Shown piece after piece: positions 6,196 to 6,448 of a DNA stretch of 6,448 nt (positions within the stretch are counted from its first letter, which is position 1; the number at the start of each line of letters is the position of its first letter). This stretch comes from Eubacteriales bacterium (GTDB taxonomy: Bacteria; Bacillota_A; Clostridia; Lachnospirales; Lachnospiraceae). Where the stretch lies: assembly GCA_030533315.1 (NCBI GenBank), contig JAUNJL010000104.1, positions 1-6,448 on the forward strand, given 5' to 3'. The translations under genes were made by a program, and so were the position numbers. Below the pieces are notes generated by a model. The model saw only the letters and a list, made by a program, of their open reading frames with translations, searched no databases and was not told the DNA's origin.

Positions 6196-6256
6196 AAAAA
6201 AGACTTTTATTACAATGGCCTTCGCAGGGCGCAAAAGGCCTTGTAATAAAAGTCTT
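6196..6256 (-). terminator. Riboswitch-controlled intrinsic terminator in the oadB leader
   Basis: On the minus strand a 22-bp stem forms between 6235-6256 and 6200-6222, with a single bulged base and a 12-base loop, followed directly by six T (6196-6201). The two arms share the blocks AAGACTTTTATTACAA and GGCCTT. It lies 54 bases upstream of oadB and downstream of its promoter, so unless prevented it should end transcription before the gene. Its 5' arm contains CTTTTAT (6246-6252), which is also the 3' strand of the riboswitch P1 helix. The two folds are mutually exclusive. Confidence 0.85.
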
Positions 6257-6394
6257 GCTATTTCAATTTTCCGCGGATCGGGCAAGACGCCAAAGCGCCT
6301 GGAGCCGGTCGTACTGACGCCGGAAAATCCACTGCTTCTCCTAAAGTCCTTCAGGGATTTTCCTGGAGAAAAATGGCAGCTACTCCCCTCTATC
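6246..6394 (-). promoter_or_regulatory. yybP-ykoY-type riboswitch (Mn2+ sensor) upstream of oadB
   Basis: Read 5' to 3' on the minus strand, the leader contains the conserved family blocks in order: AGAGGGGAGUAGC (6379-6391), GGCGUCAGUAC (6311-6321) and AUAGCAAGACUUUU (6248-6261). P1 is AUAGAGG (6387-6393) with CUUUUAU (6246-6252). P2 is CUGC plus UUCUCC (6376-6379, 6365-6370) with GGAGAA plus GCAG (6332-6341). P3 is AUUUUCCG (6321-6328) with CGGAAAAU (6266-6273), perfect over 8 bp. This is the arrangement known for yybP-ykoY RNAs, in which GGAGUAG and AGCAAGA flank P1. Because P1 takes up the terminator 5' arm, ligand binding should prevent termination: an ON switch for Mn2+. A sodium-sensing (DUF1646-type) RNA was considered as an alternative. 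Confidence 0.75.
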
Positions 6395-6400
6395 CTCCCT

Positions 6401-6430
6401 ATTATAATTTGCCAGGAATTGGTTTGTCAA
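6401..6430 (-). promoter_or_regulatory. Consensus sigma-A promoter of the riboswitch-oadB transcript
   Basis: On the minus strand there is a perfect TTGACA (6425-6430) and a perfect TATAAT (6401-6406) separated by 18 bases. Transcription would start near 6394, which is where the riboswitch P1 strand begins. Such a strong promoter fits a transcript controlled afterwards by conditional termination. Confidence 0.85.
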
Positions 6431-6448
6431 GGGGGAAAGAGGGGATTC

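Noticed and set aside
6246..6394. Identification of the oadB leader as a sodium (DUF1646-type) riboswitch
   Set aside because: It would suit a Na+ pump, but the visible blocks GGGGAGUAG, CGUCA and AGCAAGA flanking P1 fit yybP-ykoY. I cannot recall the DUF1646 consensus well enough to exclude it, so it is kept only as an alternative.
1..6448. tRNA or rRNA genes, CRISPR arrays, insertion sequences or attachment sites
   Set aside because: No tRNA-like cloverleaf, repeat-spacer array, transposase or terminal inverted repeats with target duplication were seen on either strand.

Overview
The window looks like part of a chromosome from an anaerobic Clostridia bacterium, most likely Lachnospiraceae. 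Three things point there: strong AGGAGG ribosome binding sites, a CUT1 sugar ABC importer with no ATPase gene of its own, and a sodium-pump OadB with a tiny OadG-like partner. This placement is an inference from gene content and style, since no marker gene is present.

Left part (1-4850): a carbohydrate-uptake locus. On the minus strand an AraC-family regulator (183-1070) is followed 60 bases later by the first 40 codons of a sialate O-acetylesterase-like protein that runs off the left edge. Divergently on the plus strand lie a family 1 solute-binding protein (1464-2765) and two permeases (2993-3880, 3893-4750). The 393-base divergent spacer (1071-1463) holds a likely araC promoter, a 9-bp direct repeat with exact 21-bp spacing (a typical AraC-family operator geometry) and a catabolite-response (cre)-like box just before the binding-protein ribosome binding site. 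The simplest reading is that the regulator senses a glycan breakdown product and controls import of an oligosaccharide, while the esterase removes acetyl groups. The 227 bases between the binding protein and the first permease are highly structured and probably set the ratio of binding protein to membrane components. A bidirectional terminator (4806-4850) separates this locus from the next.

Right part (4867-6448, minus strand): a separate two-gene unit. It has a consensus sigma-A promoter (6401-6430), a roughly 150-nt leader that I identify as a yybP-ykoY (Mn2+) riboswitch, a strong intrinsic terminator overlapping the 3' strand of the riboswitch P1 helix, then oadB (beta subunit of Na+-translocating decarboxylases) and a 40-residue OadG-like membrane peptide. 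No biotin-dependent carboxyltransferase or biotin carrier lies in the window.

The most interesting point is this last combination. yybP-ykoY riboswitches usually switch on manganese exporters and related metal-homeostasis proteins. Here one sits in front of an apparently orphan OadB and mini-OadG pair. Either the decarboxylase system is under manganese control, or this pair is an uncharacterised Mn2+-linked cation transporter. The architecture is read directly from the sequence; the function is a hypothesis.
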